Positions 48,416 through 56,339 are shown, counted from the first letter of the stretch. The stretch is 64,000 nucleotides of DNA from Gordonia crocea (GCF_009932435.1 NZ_BJOU01000001.1:682001-746000); one strand, 5' to 3'. The notes: generated by a model from the letters alone, not told the origin. Numbers and translations are program-made.

Positions 48416-48979
48416 TCAGATGGTCGTTTCGCGAACGGCGGTCAGGCCGTTGCGGTGCTCGCGGGGGAGCCCGCGTAGCCCGAACCGGAAGATGGCCTGG
48501 AACAGCGGTGCAGTCCACCGCAACGGTAGGCGGCCCAGGAATCGGACGTGCACCGCCATCGTCCAACTCAGCCGCGAGCCGCCCGCGGGCCGCGCGCTGA
48601 TCCGATAGTCCTCGAACCAGGTGCCAAAGAAGGGCAGGGTGGCGTCGGTGGCCGTATACGCGAGGCGTGCGCTCGGCTCCCAGACGAGTATCTGCTCACG
48701 CTGGGCGTAGATCAGCCAGTGGTGGAGGAACATCTGGAAGTCGCGAACCGTGCCGACGGCAACCTCGGCACCGTCGTCGGGATAGCGGCAGCCCCACACG
48801 AAGGGCAGCCACGACCACATCCGGTCGGAGGACACGATCGACCACAGGTCGTCGGGGTCGATGTCGGGGAAATCGTAGACGACGTGGGTGCAGAACGGCG
48901 CCGTGTCAATCGCTTCGGCGGCGGACTCGAGGGTAACCGGGGCGGTGGCGCGGAACCGGAAGCGGGCGAGGGGCTGCAT
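48416..48979 (-). CDS. SRPBCC-family protein
   Basis: A 187-residue soluble protein with a START/polyketide-cyclase-like pattern: THVVYDFPDIDPDDLWSIVS at the start, SWLPFVWGCRYPD in the middle and a C-terminal amphipathic helix (RFLGRLPLRWTAPLFQAIFRF). It probably binds a hydrophobic ligand. The ATG at 48979 overlaps the stop of the upstream monooxygenase gene by one base. The C-terminus closely resembles that of the protein encoded at 30910. Confidence 0.65.
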   Translation of the reverse strand: MQPLARFRFRATAPVTLESAAEAIDTAPFCTHVVYDFPDIDPDDLWSIVSSDRMWSWLPFVWGCRYPDDGAEVAVGTVRDFQMFLHHWLIYAQREQILVWEPSARLAYTATDATLPFFGTWFEDYRISARPAGGSRLSWTMAVHVRFLGRLPLRWTAPLFQAIFRFGLRGLPREHRNGLTAVRETTI

Positions 48980-50553
48980 CAGTTCACCGCGCTCAGGGAA
49001 GCCTCGGATTCGGCCGGTGTCGGCCGACCGCTGGTGAAACGGTAATCGGACCGGTCGAACTCGACGCTGCGGCGCCGCGATTGATAAATCGTCCACGGCC
49101 GGACATAAACGGATTCTCCCTGCGAGTTGACGAAATAGGTGTTCGAGCCCGCGCAGTGAATGGAGAAGTAGTGGGCGAGATTCTGTCCCCGCTTGACCAT
49201 GTCGTCGTGGAAGCGCGCTTGCGCCTGTTCGGTGACCTCGACCCGGGTCGCGCCGCGGTCACGCGTTTCGTCCAGCACCGCGGTGATGTGCCGTGTGGCA
49301 TTCTCCAGGATGTAGTGGAAGGCGGTACCGGTCCAGGAATACGGCCCGACCAGCATCCAGCGGTTGGGCAGACCGGCGACGGCTGTGCTGTGGTACGCGC
49401 GCAGGCCGACCGAGTTGTAGTAGCGGCCCAGGTCGAACCCGTTGTGGCCCACCACCGTTCCCTCTCGGTAGGTTTCCGGATCGGAGAACATCTCGTATCC
49501 GGTGGCGAGGACGAGCGCATCGATCGGTCGGCGCACCCCGTCAGCGGTGACCACTGCGTCGGGCTCGATGTGGTCGATCCCAGTGGTGTGTAGTGCGACA
49601 TTGTCGCGGTTGAAAACCGAGAGATAGCCGCCCCCCAGGGTGCCGCGCGTACAGCCCGGTCCATAGGACGGGTCGAGTTTGCGGCGGGTTTCCCGATCCT
49701 TGACGCACAGTCTCAGCCACAGGCGGTAGAGCGCGTGTCCGGCGCGGTCGAAGGTGTTGGCGGCCGGCGCGAACAGCCAGCGCGGGGTGTAGATCAACAC
49801 CCGCAATCCGAGTTCCATCACGGCGAGGATGGCTTCGTGGAGCCATCCGGCCAGGCGAGGGAGGCCCAGTGCGCGCTGCAACCATCGGGGGGTCGCGAAG
49901 TCTGGCTTGGGGAAGTACCACTGGGGGGTGCGCTGGTAGATATCCAGGTGCTCGACCTGTTCGGCGAGCGCCGGGGCGATCTGAACCGCACTGGACCCGA
50001 CGCCGATCACGGCGACGCGTTTGCCGGCGAAGTCGTAGTCGTGATCCCACCCCGAGGGGATCACGACCTTCCCCTCGAAGGTCGACAGGCCTTCGATGTC
50101 CGGCTTGTCCTTGGGGTTGATGTAGGCGCCGACGGCACTGAGGACGAATCGTGCGGTGATCGTCTGTCCGGTGGCGGTGTGCAGTTCCCAGTGGTGGTTG
50201 TGCTCGTCCCACTGCTCGCGAACGACTTCGGTGCCGAAGATTGTCTTGGCATCCAGGCCTGCGTCTTTCGCCAGGCCGACGTGGTAGTCCTGGATCTCGT
50301 CGCCCTTGGCGAAGAAGTGGCTCCAGTCGTTCTTGGGGGCGAATGAGAATTGGTAGGCGAGGAACGGCAGGTCGGCGCCGACGTTCGGGTACGTGTTGGC
50401 CCGCCAGGTGCCCCCCAGGTCGTCTGCCCGCTCGATCAGGACGAAGTCGTCGATGCCGATTTCTTGCAACTTGATTCCGGCGCAGATCCCGCCTGCTCCG
50501 GCTCCGATGATTGCGACCTCGACGTCGGTGGTGCGCGGCGTAGTGTCTCCCAT
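48979..50553 (-). CDS. Flavin-containing monooxygenase, Baeyer-Villiger-like (3)
   Basis: A 524-residue relative of the enzymes at 42763 and 45216. VAIIGAGAGGICAGIKLQ is the FAD motif, DLGGTWRANTYPNVGADLP the second block and RVAVIGVGSSAVQIAP the NADPH motif. The fingerprint reads FEGKVVIPSGWD, with Ile where His is expected. It heads a two-gene transcript with the SRPBCC gene. The promoter holds TetR-type operator 3. Confidence 0.83.
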   Translation of the reverse strand: MGDTTPRTTDVEVAIIGAGAGGICAGIKLQEIGIDDFVLIERADDLGGTWRANTYPNVGADLPFLAYQFSFAPKNDWSHFFAKGDEIQDYHVGLAKDAGLDAKTIFGTEVVREQWDEHNHHWELHTATGQTITARFVLSAVGAYINPKDKPDIEGLSTFEGKVVIPSGWDHDYDFAGKRVAVIGVGSSAVQIAPALAEQVEHLDIYQRTPQWYFPKPDFATPRWLQRALGLPRLAGWLHEAILAVMELGLRVLIYTPRWLFAPAANTFDRAGHALYRLWLRLCVKDRETRRKLDPSYGPGCTRGTLGGGYLSVFNRDNVALHTTGIDHIEPDAVVTADGVRRPIDALVLATGYEMFSDPETYREGTVVGHNGFDLGRYYNSVGLRAYHSTAVAGLPNRWMLVGPYSWTGTAFHYILENATRHITAVLDETRDRGATRVEVTEQAQARFHDDMVKRGQNLAHYFSIHCAGSNTYFVNSQGESVYVRPWTIYQSRRRSVEFDRSDYRFTSGRPTPAESEASLSAVN

Positions 50554-50595
50554 GGTGGGACCTCTCGTTGAATGGCAGTCGATCCGTTCCAGTAA

Positions 50596-50625
50596 ACTAT
50601 AGACTGACGCATCAGTTCAACTAAT
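50596..50625 (-). promoter_or_regulatory. Promoter with TetR-type operator 3
   Basis: On the minus strand TTAGTT (50623-50618), 17 bases and TATAGT (50600-50595) form a promoter for the monooxygenase gene at 50553. The spacer is filled by the operator GACTGA-CGCA-TCAGTT, given here as read on the plus strand (50602-50617). Confidence 0.7.
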
Positions 50626-50694
50626 TCCAAGGGATTCGCGTTATCGACGACCATTCCCACCGAGACTCTGCGCTGGTAGCGTCGGCCGTCGACA

Positions 50695-50710
50695 GACTGA
50701 TGTATCAGTT
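50695..50710. promoter_or_regulatory. TetR-type operator 4, upstream of the second SDR gene
   Basis: GACTGA-TGTA-TCAGTT lies 21 bases before the GTG at 50732. With operator 3, 77 bases away, it brackets the divergent gap 50554-50731, which holds nothing else recognisable. Confidence 0.65.
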
Positions 50711-50731
50711 CAGACATTGGAAGGGGGAACC

Positions 50732-51673
50732 GTGGCGAGATCTTCTGTGCCCCGGCGCCTGTGGGCGGCCCGTAAAGACCTCGCACGCGCGGCGGTGACG
50801 GGGGTGGCGACGTCGGCCCACCTGGCGTCGGTCGATCCGGCGGGCAAGGTCATCGTGATCACCGGCGGATCGTCGGGGATCGGCGCGGCGTGTGCGCGGC
50901 GGTTCGTTCGGGCCGGGGCGACCGTCGTGCTGATCGCGCGAGGCGAGGACCAGTTGAAGCAGACCGCGGCCGACATCGCCGCGGAGTTCGATGCCGACGA
51001 CCGCGTGCGCTGGTACGCGGGGGATGTCACCGACGAGGAGCGCATGCGGGCGATCGTCGACGAGGTGCTGGCCGCCGACGGCCGGATCGACGTGCTGGTG
51101 AACAATGCCGGTCGGTCCATCCGGCGCGGAGCGGTCAACGCGGTCAATCGATCTCACGATTACCGCCGGACGATCGAGGCGAACTACCTGGGCGCGGTGA
51201 CTTGCACGCTGGCCGTGTTGCCGGGGATGGTCGACCGCCGCCACGGGCGCATCGTCAACGTGTCGAGCATCAGCACCCAGGTGTTCAGCCCGCGCTACAG
51301 CGCGTATGTGGCGAGCAAGGCGGCCCTCGACGCGTTCGGCGAGGTGCTCTCGGGCGAGATCGCCGGCAAAGGCGTGACCATCACGTCGGTCAAGGTGCCG
51401 CTCACCCGTACGCCGATGATCGAACCGTCGCGCAAGGTGCAGCCGGCGCCGACGATCAGTCCGGAGCAGGCGGCGTCGCTGATCGAACGCGCGGTGCGAC
51501 ACGGGCGGCCGACCGTCTCCACCACGGCGGGGCGCATCGGCGGCAGCCTGACCTCGGTCTTCCCCGGATGGTCGCGCGTGGCGCGCCAAATCGAATACCT
51601 GGCGATGCCGGAGTCGGCGGCCGCGGTCGCGCAACCGCATGATCAGCGGAGGTCGAGAACCACCGGGGCGTGA
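50732..51673 (+). CDS. Short-chain dehydrogenase/reductase (2)
   Basis: A 313-residue SDR with an N-terminal extension of about 35 residues. VITGGSSGIGAACARRF is the cofactor loop, ARGED after beta-2 suggests NADP(H), NNAGRSIRRG the structural motif, and NVSSIS with YVASKAALDAF the catalytic residues. The ISTQVFSPRYSAY pattern is common in mycobacterial SDRs near lipid genes. The GTG at 50732 follows GGAAGGGGGAA. Its end overlaps xthA tail-to-tail by 31 bases, which marks the junction between the accessory block and the core. Confidence 0.87.
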   Translation: MARSSVPRRLWAARKDLARAAVTGVATSAHLASVDPAGKVIVITGGSSGIGAACARRFVRAGATVVLIARGEDQLKQTAADIAAEFDADDRVRWYAGDVTDEERMRAIVDEVLAADGRIDVLVNNAGRSIRRGAVNAVNRSHDYRRTIEANYLGAVTCTLAVLPGMVDRRHGRIVNVSSISTQVFSPRYSAYVASKAALDAFGEVLSGEIAGKGVTITSVKVPLTRTPMIEPSRKVQPAPTISPEQAASLIERAVRHGRPTVSTTAGRIGGSLTSVFPGWSRVARQIEYLAMPESAAAVAQPHDQRRSRTTGA

Positions 51674-52425
51674 TCGCTGGCCCCGGGGGCCTTGCGGGCG
51701 GCCTTGTCGACCTCGGCGCCGAACACGCGGTCGTTCAGTGCCGGGGAGCACTGGATGAAATCGATCTTCATCCCTTGGTTCCGGGGGAAGCGCAGTTGCT
51801 GGTAATCCCAGAACGTAAAGGTCTTCGCCGCATCGAGGTAGGGGGCGGCGGCGTCGCGGTAGCCGGCATCGCCGAAGGAGGCGAAGGCGTCCCGCTCGGC
51901 GTCGGTGACATGGGTCTTGCCGACGAACTCGGCCGGGTCCCACACGTCGGCGTCGGTCGGCGCCACGTTCCAGTCGCCGGCCAGGGCGATCTGCGCGGCC
52001 GGGTCGTGCGCCAGCCACAGCGCGGCCCGGTCGCGCAATGCGGCGAGCCAGGCGAGCTTGTAGGCGAAATGCGGGTCGTCGGGCGTCCGACCGTTGGGCA
52101 CGTACAGGCTCCACACCCGAACCCCGTCGCATACCGCCGACAGGGCGCGCGCCTCGACTTCGCCGCCGAAGGCCGGCTGTCCCTCGAACCCGTACTCCAC
52201 CTCGGCCAATCCGACACGCGAGGCGATCGCCACGCCGTTGTAGGCCCCCGACCCCATGGACGCAACGTCGTACCCGGCGGCGAGGAAACTCATCACCGGA
52301 AAGCCGTCATCGGTGCACTTCGTCTCCTGGATGGCCAGGACGTCGATGTCGGCGGCCTGCGCCCAGCCGACCACCGCCTCGGATCGGGCACGGATCGAAT
52401 TGACGTTCCACGTCGCCAGACGCAT
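51643..52425 (-). CDS. xthA: Exodeoxyribonuclease III
   Basis: A 260-residue AP endonuclease/exonuclease of the EEP fold. ATWNVNSIRAR, LAIQETK (catalytic Glu), GAYNGVAIASR, LAGDWNVAPTDADVWDP, KIDFI and SDHAPVVLDL are all intact. It cuts DNA at abasic sites and trims 3' ends in base excision repair. The ATG at 52425 lies 2 bases after the barstar gene. The gene order xthA, Rv0428c-like, def matches M. tuberculosis. Confidence 0.95.
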   Translation of the reverse strand: MRLATWNVNSIRARSEAVVGWAQAADIDVLAIQETKCTDDGFPVMSFLAAGYDVASMGSGAYNGVAIASRVGLAEVEYGFEGQPAFGGEVEARALSAVCDGVRVWSLYVPNGRTPDDPHFAYKLAWLAALRDRAALWLAHDPAAQIALAGDWNVAPTDADVWDPAEFVGKTHVTDAERDAFASFGDAGYRDAAAPYLDAAKTFTFWDYQQLRFPRNQGMKIDFIQCSPALNDRVFGAEVDKAARKAPGASDHAPVVLDLR

Positions 52426-52427
52426 GG

Positions 52428-52904
52428 CTACCGCACCGCCACCAACTCGGCGCCCGCCGCCGACCAGATCCGGGCGGCGTCGGCGGCCTGATCGGCCGTG
52501 GCCACCAGCAGGACGCCGAACTGCCGGTCCGGGGCGTACTCGCCGGCGTAGAAGGCCATCGAGTCGACGAACCACGCCAGCTCGCCGGGCGCGCGGTCGA
52601 GCAGTGCGCCGGGCGAGGTGATCTCGGTCAGGTAGCCGCGCCGGGTGTCGGGCAGATCGCCCATGCAGTCGTCGAAGGCGTCTTTGTTCCTGCCGAAGTG
52701 AGCCGGGAAGTCCCACGTCGTGGCCATCGTCCGGTACAGCGCGGGCAGGGTCCGCGCGTCGCGCCCGTCCACCCGTCGGACCGCGCACCCGGCCGGCCCG
52801 GCGGCGGTCGCGCTCACACGGTCCACCACCCGCAACCCGATGGCCGATCCGCCGGTCGCGGTCGCGGCGAGGAACTCGTCGAGGCCGATGTCATTGCTGC
52901 TCAC
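52428..52904 (-). CDS. Barstar-family ribonuclease inhibitor
   Basis: A 158-residue protein whose middle reads RRVDGRDARTLPALYRTMA and TTWDFPAHFGRNKDAFDDCM, the barstar pattern in which an acidic helix and loop plug the barnase active site. It has extra N- and C-terminal segments compared with the 90-residue barstar of Bacillus. The GTG at 52904 overlaps the stop of the RNase gene, so toxin and inhibitor are translationally coupled. It should act in the cytoplasm. Confidence 0.8.
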   Translation of the reverse strand: MSSNDIGLDEFLAATATGGSAIGLRVVDRVSATAAGPAGCAVRRVDGRDARTLPALYRTMATTWDFPAHFGRNKDAFDDCMGDLPDTRRGYLTEITSPGALLDRAPGELAWFVDSMAFYAGEYAPDRQFGVLLVATADQAADAARIWSAAGAELVAVR

Positions 52905-53341
52905 TTGTTGGGCCCCCGGATCTGGTGGAAGGTGCGGTAGTGGTCGAGCGTGTACCACGCCGAACCGTCGGCGCCGGTGATGATCCGTTCGGCATCCCGG
53001 CTGCGCCCGGGCTGTTTCGGGTTGACGTCCCACTCCCGGTACCGGGCTCGCGCGCCGGTGGAATCGGTGCGGGGGAGCTGGCCCTCGTTGTTGCGGAACG
53101 TGCGCCCGCCTTGGGTGCCCGGCGCGTTCGCCGCCGATGGCCACCGCCCGTCATCGATGAACGACAGGGTGCGCAGGACGTGGGCGGGTGCGGCGGAGCT
53201 CGCGGTGCCGGGCTGTCGCGGGTTGTCCGGATCGGGGCCGCTCCCGGAGCCGCCGAACAACCACACCAGGCCGACGACGAGCACGGTGGCGGCGACGCCG
53301 ACGGCGAACCAGGTCGCGGCAGCTGTGTTCTTGGAGCGCAT
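52901..53341 (-). CDS. Barnase/RNase Sa-type guanyl-specific ribonuclease, membrane-anchored or secreted
   Basis: A 146-residue protein with an N-terminal hydrophobic segment (WFAVGVAATVLVVGLVWLFG), a Pro/Ser linker, and a microbial RNase domain from about 55. TFRNNEGQLP, YREWDV with the catalytic Glu103, ERIITG with Arg119 and TLDHYRTFHQIR with catalytic His134 match barnase and RNase Sa. It should cleave RNA after guanosine outside the cell or at the membrane. The barstar gene follows with a 4-base overlap. Confidence 0.85.
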   Translation of the reverse strand: MRSKNTAAATWFAVGVAATVLVVGLVWLFGGSGSGPDPDNPRQPGTASSAAPAHVLRTLSFIDDGRWPSAANAPGTQGGRTFRNNEGQLPRTDSTGARARYREWDVNPKQPGRSRDAERIITGADGSAWYTLDHYRTFHQIRGPNK

Positions 53342-53352
53342 CGGGGTCGAGA

Positions 53353-54015
53353 TTAGCCCAGCCGCCGGTAGGCCACGCGGTGGTGCAGCCGGAATCCGTC
53401 GGCGCGCAGGGCGATACCGGTGTCGGTGTCCTGCGCGGCGACGGTGACGATGTCCGACTCGGTCCCGTCGTCGGCAACCCGGATGAGCCGATGGAACTCG
53501 CCGCCGATCGGCGTTCCGGCCGTGGCGTCGGTGACCAGCCGCTCCGGCAGTTCGACGATCGTCGGCAGGTGGTGTGCGGTGAACCAGCTCTCCACCGCGC
53601 CCACGGTGGTCGAGTCCAGGCGCGCCCCCATGCGCGCGGGCACCGCGGTGTTGGCCGGGACGCCGCCCTCCTCGGCGGCGCCGGCCCGCACCAACCAGCC
53701 CTGTACCTCGTCGGTGACGGGGGCTGCCACGGCGCGCAGGGCGACGTCGCGGATCTCGTTGTTGCGGACCGCGCGGTACGAGAGCAGTCGGATCGAGGTG
53801 ACCAGATCTGCCGGCACCCGCACCAGGTCGGCGGGGGTGAGGGCGGCGGGGGCCACCCGGGTCAGGACCAGGGGATCACCGGCGTCGACCACGACGCCGG
53901 TGACATCGGAGAGGGTGGCGTCGGTGGCACCGCGCCAGTCGCCGGGGGCGCCGGGCGCCAACCGGTAGCGCACCACGACCCGGTCGCCGACGAACACCCG
54001 GTCTCCGGTGGACAT
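53353..54015 (-). CDS. Rv0428c-like protein (GNAT-related)
   Basis: A 220-residue protein. The N-terminal 90 residues (GDRVVVRYRLAPG, then DVTGVVVDAGDPLVLTR) resemble the N-terminal domain of Rv0428c. The C-terminal part ends LRADGFRLHHRVAYRRLG, like the last strand of a GNAT acetyltransferase, but the central acetyl-CoA-binding motif is not evident. It is shorter than Rv0428c (about 300 residues), so the acetyltransferase domain may be reduced. It lies 9 bases after def. Confidence 0.6.
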   Translation of the reverse strand: MSTGDRVFVGDRVVVRYRLAPGAPGDWRGATDATLSDVTGVVVDAGDPLVLTRVAPAALTPADLVRVPADLVTSIRLLSYRAVRNNEIRDVALRAVAAPVTDEVQGWLVRAGAAEEGGVPANTAVPARMGARLDSTTVGAVESWFTAHHLPTIVELPERLVTDATAGTPIGGEFHRLIRVADDGTESDIVTVAAQDTDTGIALRADGFRLHHRVAYRRLG

Positions 54016-54024
54016 GGCGGCCGG

Positions 54025-54636
54025 TCAGTCGACGATGTCGTCGTGGCCGAAGGGGTCGGCGACCTCGCCGGGCATCCAGGTGAGGCCCGGGGTGCCCCAG
54101 CCGTTGCGCTTGACGGCCTTCTTCGCCGCCCGCGCGTTGCGGCCGACGAGGACGTCGACGTAGAGGAAGCCGTCGAGGTGTCCGGTCTCGTGCTGCAGCA
54201 TGCGGGCGAAGAAACCGTTGCCCTCGATCTCCACCTTGTCGCCGTTGCGGTCCACGCCGGTGACGCGCGCCCAGTCGGCCCGGCCGGTCGGAAACTGCTC
54301 GCCGGGAACCGACAGGCAGCCCTCGTCATTGTCGTCGGGGTCGGGCATCGTCTCGGGAACCGCGGAGGTCTCCAGGACGGGGTTGATGACCTCGCCGCGG
54401 CGGCGCTTGGCGGCGCGGGACTCGCCGTCGGGGCAGTCGTAGACGAACATGCGCTTGCCGACGCCGACCTGGTTGGCCGCCAGGCCGACCCCGTTGGCCG
54501 CGTCCATCGTGTCGTACATGTCGTCGAGCAGTGCGATGTCGTCGGCGCCGGGACGGCCGTCGGCGTCGAGGGCGACCGGCGTCGTCGGCTCGTGCAGCAC
54601 CGGTTCGCCAATGATGCAGATGGGAAGAATCGCCAT
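54025..54636 (-). CDS. def: Peptide deformylase
   Basis: A 203-residue metallo-hydrolase that removes the formyl group from nascent proteins. [10 protein letters not shown] (motif 1), EGCLSVPG (motif 2, metal Cys) and QHETGHLDG (motif 3, HExxH) are intact; the third has Thr-Gly where Met-Asp is usual. A C-terminal tail of about 35 residues is typical of mycobacterial Def. The ATG at 54636 follows TAATCT by six bases, fitting a leaderless transcript. Confidence 0.94.
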   Translation of the reverse strand: MAILPICIIGEPVLHEPTTPVALDADGRPGADDIALLDDMYDTMDAANGVGLAANQVGVGKRMFVYDCPDGESRAAKRRRGEVINPVLETSAVPETMPDPDDNDEGCLSVPGEQFPTGRADWARVTGVDRNGDKVEIEGNGFFARMLQHETGHLDGFLYVDVLVGRNARAAKKAVKRNGWGTPGLTWMPGEVADPFGHDDIVD

Positions 54637-54642
54637 GCCGAT

Positions 54643-54648
54643 TAGATT
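54643..54648 (-). promoter_or_regulatory. Leaderless -10 of def
   Basis: On the minus strand TAATCT (54648-54643) is followed by six bases and the ATG of def. The rest of the gap to 54787 must hold the promoter of the divergent DUF3263 gene; TAGATA near 54715 is a possible -10 there. Confidence 0.45.
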
Positions 54649-54787
54649 ACGCAGTGGGGTTGGGCGACCGGCAAACACGGCGCGTCACGATGCGGATCAG
54701 ACGCGCAGGCGTGGTTAGATAACTACCGAGTCACACCGACGGCACGGACCGATCGGCGGACGAGCAGGAAGTTTTTGAGGGAGCGTG

Positions 54788-55126
54788 ATGGACGGGGCGG
54801 CTGCGCATAGCGAGCAGGGCCACAAGGCGGGGGCAGACCCCAATCTCGACCCGAATGAGGTCGTAGCCGATGGCCTGTCGCGCCGGGAACACGACATCCT
54901 GTCGTTCGAGCGGCAATGGTGGAAGTACGCGGGGGCGAAGGAAGACGCGATCAAGGAGCTCTTCGGGCTTTCCGCGACGCGCTACTACCAGATCCTGAAC
55001 GCGCTCGTCGACCGGCCGGAGGCGCTGGCCGCCGACCCGATGCTGGTCAAGCGCCTGCGCCGACTGCGCGCCTCGCGCCAGAAGGCCCGTGCGGCCCGGC
55101 GCCTGGGCTTTGATCTCTCCGAGTAG
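54788..55126 (+). CDS. DUF3263 protein (Rv0430-like)
   Basis: A 112-residue conserved actinobacterial protein. LSRREHDILSFERQWWKYAGAKEDAIKELFGLSATRYYQILNAL is a helix-turn-helix resembling region 4 of sigma factors (positions about 30-75), followed by a basic C-terminal helix. A DNA-binding role is likely but no target is known. GAGGGAG precedes the ATG; GTG 54785 is the alternative. The next genes match Rv0431 and sodC. Confidence 0.85.
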   Translation: MDGAAAHSEQGHKAGADPNLDPNEVVADGLSRREHDILSFERQWWKYAGAKEDAIKELFGLSATRYYQILNALVDRPEALAADPMLVKRLRRLRASRQKARAARRLGFDLSE

Positions 55127-55155
55127 CGCACGGCCCTGAGATAGAGTTGGGCCCG

Positions 55156-55644
55156 ATGACTTCCGAACGCGATTCCAACCGTTTGCCGCTGCGCGCCGGC
55201 GCGATGCTGCTGCTGGCCGTGGCCGTGGTGTTCTTCGGCCTCGGTATCCACCGGCTGGCGACCGGTTCCGGCGACGACGATGCACCCCCGGCGCAAACCG
55301 CCGCGACGCAGACCACGGCCGCCCCGCCGACCACGTCGGCCCCGGCCGGGGTGGAGGCCTCGTCGACGAAGGTGTGCGTGGTCAACGCGGGCAACGTGGG
55401 CGGACTCGCTGCGTCGGTGACCAAGCAGCTCAAGGCCAAGGGGTACAAGACCGCCGAGCCGAGCAACCTCTCGTCGAGCTCCCTGGACGAGAACACCATC
55501 TTCTACCGCGACGGCGACGAGGCGGCGGCCAAGCAGGTCGCGACCGATCTCGGCGGCGGTTACAGCGTGGAGGCGCGCCCGGAAGGCGCCTCGAGACTGC
55601 CGGCATGTACCAACGGCGTGCTGGTCATCGCAATCACTGAATAA
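55156..55644 (+). CDS. LytR C-terminal-domain membrane protein (Rv0431-like)
   Basis: A 162-residue protein with a short cytoplasmic N-terminus, one span (AMLLLAVAVVFFGLGIHRLA), a Thr/Ala/Pro linker and a LytR_C domain (KVCVVNAGNVGGLAASVTKQL ... GYKTAEPSNL). Such domains are linked to cell-envelope proteins; the M. tuberculosis homologue is described as a tuberculin-related, vesicle-affecting protein. The ATG at 55156 is chosen over TTG 55147. Confidence 0.83.
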   Translation: MTSERDSNRLPLRAGAMLLLAVAVVFFGLGIHRLATGSGDDDAPPAQTAATQTTAAPPTTSAPAGVEASSTKVCVVNAGNVGGLAASVTKQLKAKGYKTAEPSNLSSSSLDENTIFYRDGDEAAAKQVATDLGGGYSVEARPEGASRLPACTNGVLVIAITE

Positions 55645-55655
55645 AGGGGACCATC

Positions 55656-56333
55656 GTGAGCGTGCGCAGGATTACCACGAGCAAGTCGGCCGCAGTCGTC
55701 GCGGCGGCAGCCGCCCTCGGACTGGCACTGTCCGGCTGCAGCAACTCCGAGGAACCGTCGACGGTGAAGGGCACCAACCCGACCGTCGTCACCGGTGACC
55801 AGGGCGGACCCGGAGGAGCCGCGGAGGCCCACGGCGACGAGCACAAGGGCGGCCACGCCGACGAGGTGAGCGCCAAGCTCGTCAATACCGAGAACCAGCA
55901 GATCGGGACCGCGGTGTTCACCCAGGCGGGCAAGGGCGTCAAGGTCGTCGTCTCGGTGTCGCGCGGTCTCACCCAGGGCTTCCACGGCATGCACCTGCAC
56001 ACCAACGGCGTGTGCAACCCGTCGGGCGCGGAGCCGTTCAGCAGCGCCGGCGGCCACCTGCAGGTGGCGGGGCACACCGGCCACCCGTCCAGCGGCGACC
56101 TGGTGTCGATCTACATCGGCGCCAACGGGGCCGGATCCACCTCGACCACCACCGAGGCGGTCACCCTCGAGCAGATCACCGGCAAGTCGATCATCATCCA
56201 CGCCGGTGCGGACAACTTCGGCAACATCCCCGACCGCTACCAGTCCGGTGGGCGCAGCGGTCCCGACGAAAAGACCCTCTCGACCGGCGACGCCGGCGGC
56301 CGCGCCGCCTGCGGTGTCATCAAGGCCGACTGA
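55656..56333 (+). CDS. sodC: Cu-Zn superoxide dismutase lipoprotein
   Basis: A 225-residue secreted lipoprotein. The signal peptide ends in LALSGC with Cys28. The SOD domain has GFHGMHLHTNGVC (two copper His), AGGHLQ, HTGHPSSGDL (zinc site) and IIHAGADNFGNIP. A His/Asp-rich linker (HGDEHKGGHADE) precedes it. It protects the envelope from extracellular superoxide. The start is GTG at 55656 with AAGGGG upstream. Confidence 0.94.
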   Translation: MSVRRITTSKSAAVVAAAAALGLALSGCSNSEEPSTVKGTNPTVVTGDQGGPGGAAEAHGDEHKGGHADEVSAKLVNTENQQIGTAVFTQAGKGVKVVVSVSRGLTQGFHGMHLHTNGVCNPSGAEPFSSAGGHLQVAGHTGHPSSGDLVSIYIGANGAGSTSTTTEAVTLEQITGKSIIIHAGADNFGNIPDRYQSGGRSGPDEKTLSTGDAGGRAACGVIKAD

Positions 56334-56339
56334 GCACTG

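Noticed and set aside
50554..50731. A small gene between the divergent monooxygenase and SDR genes
   Set aside because: No frame with a ribosome site was found; the gap is accounted for by two operators and promoters.
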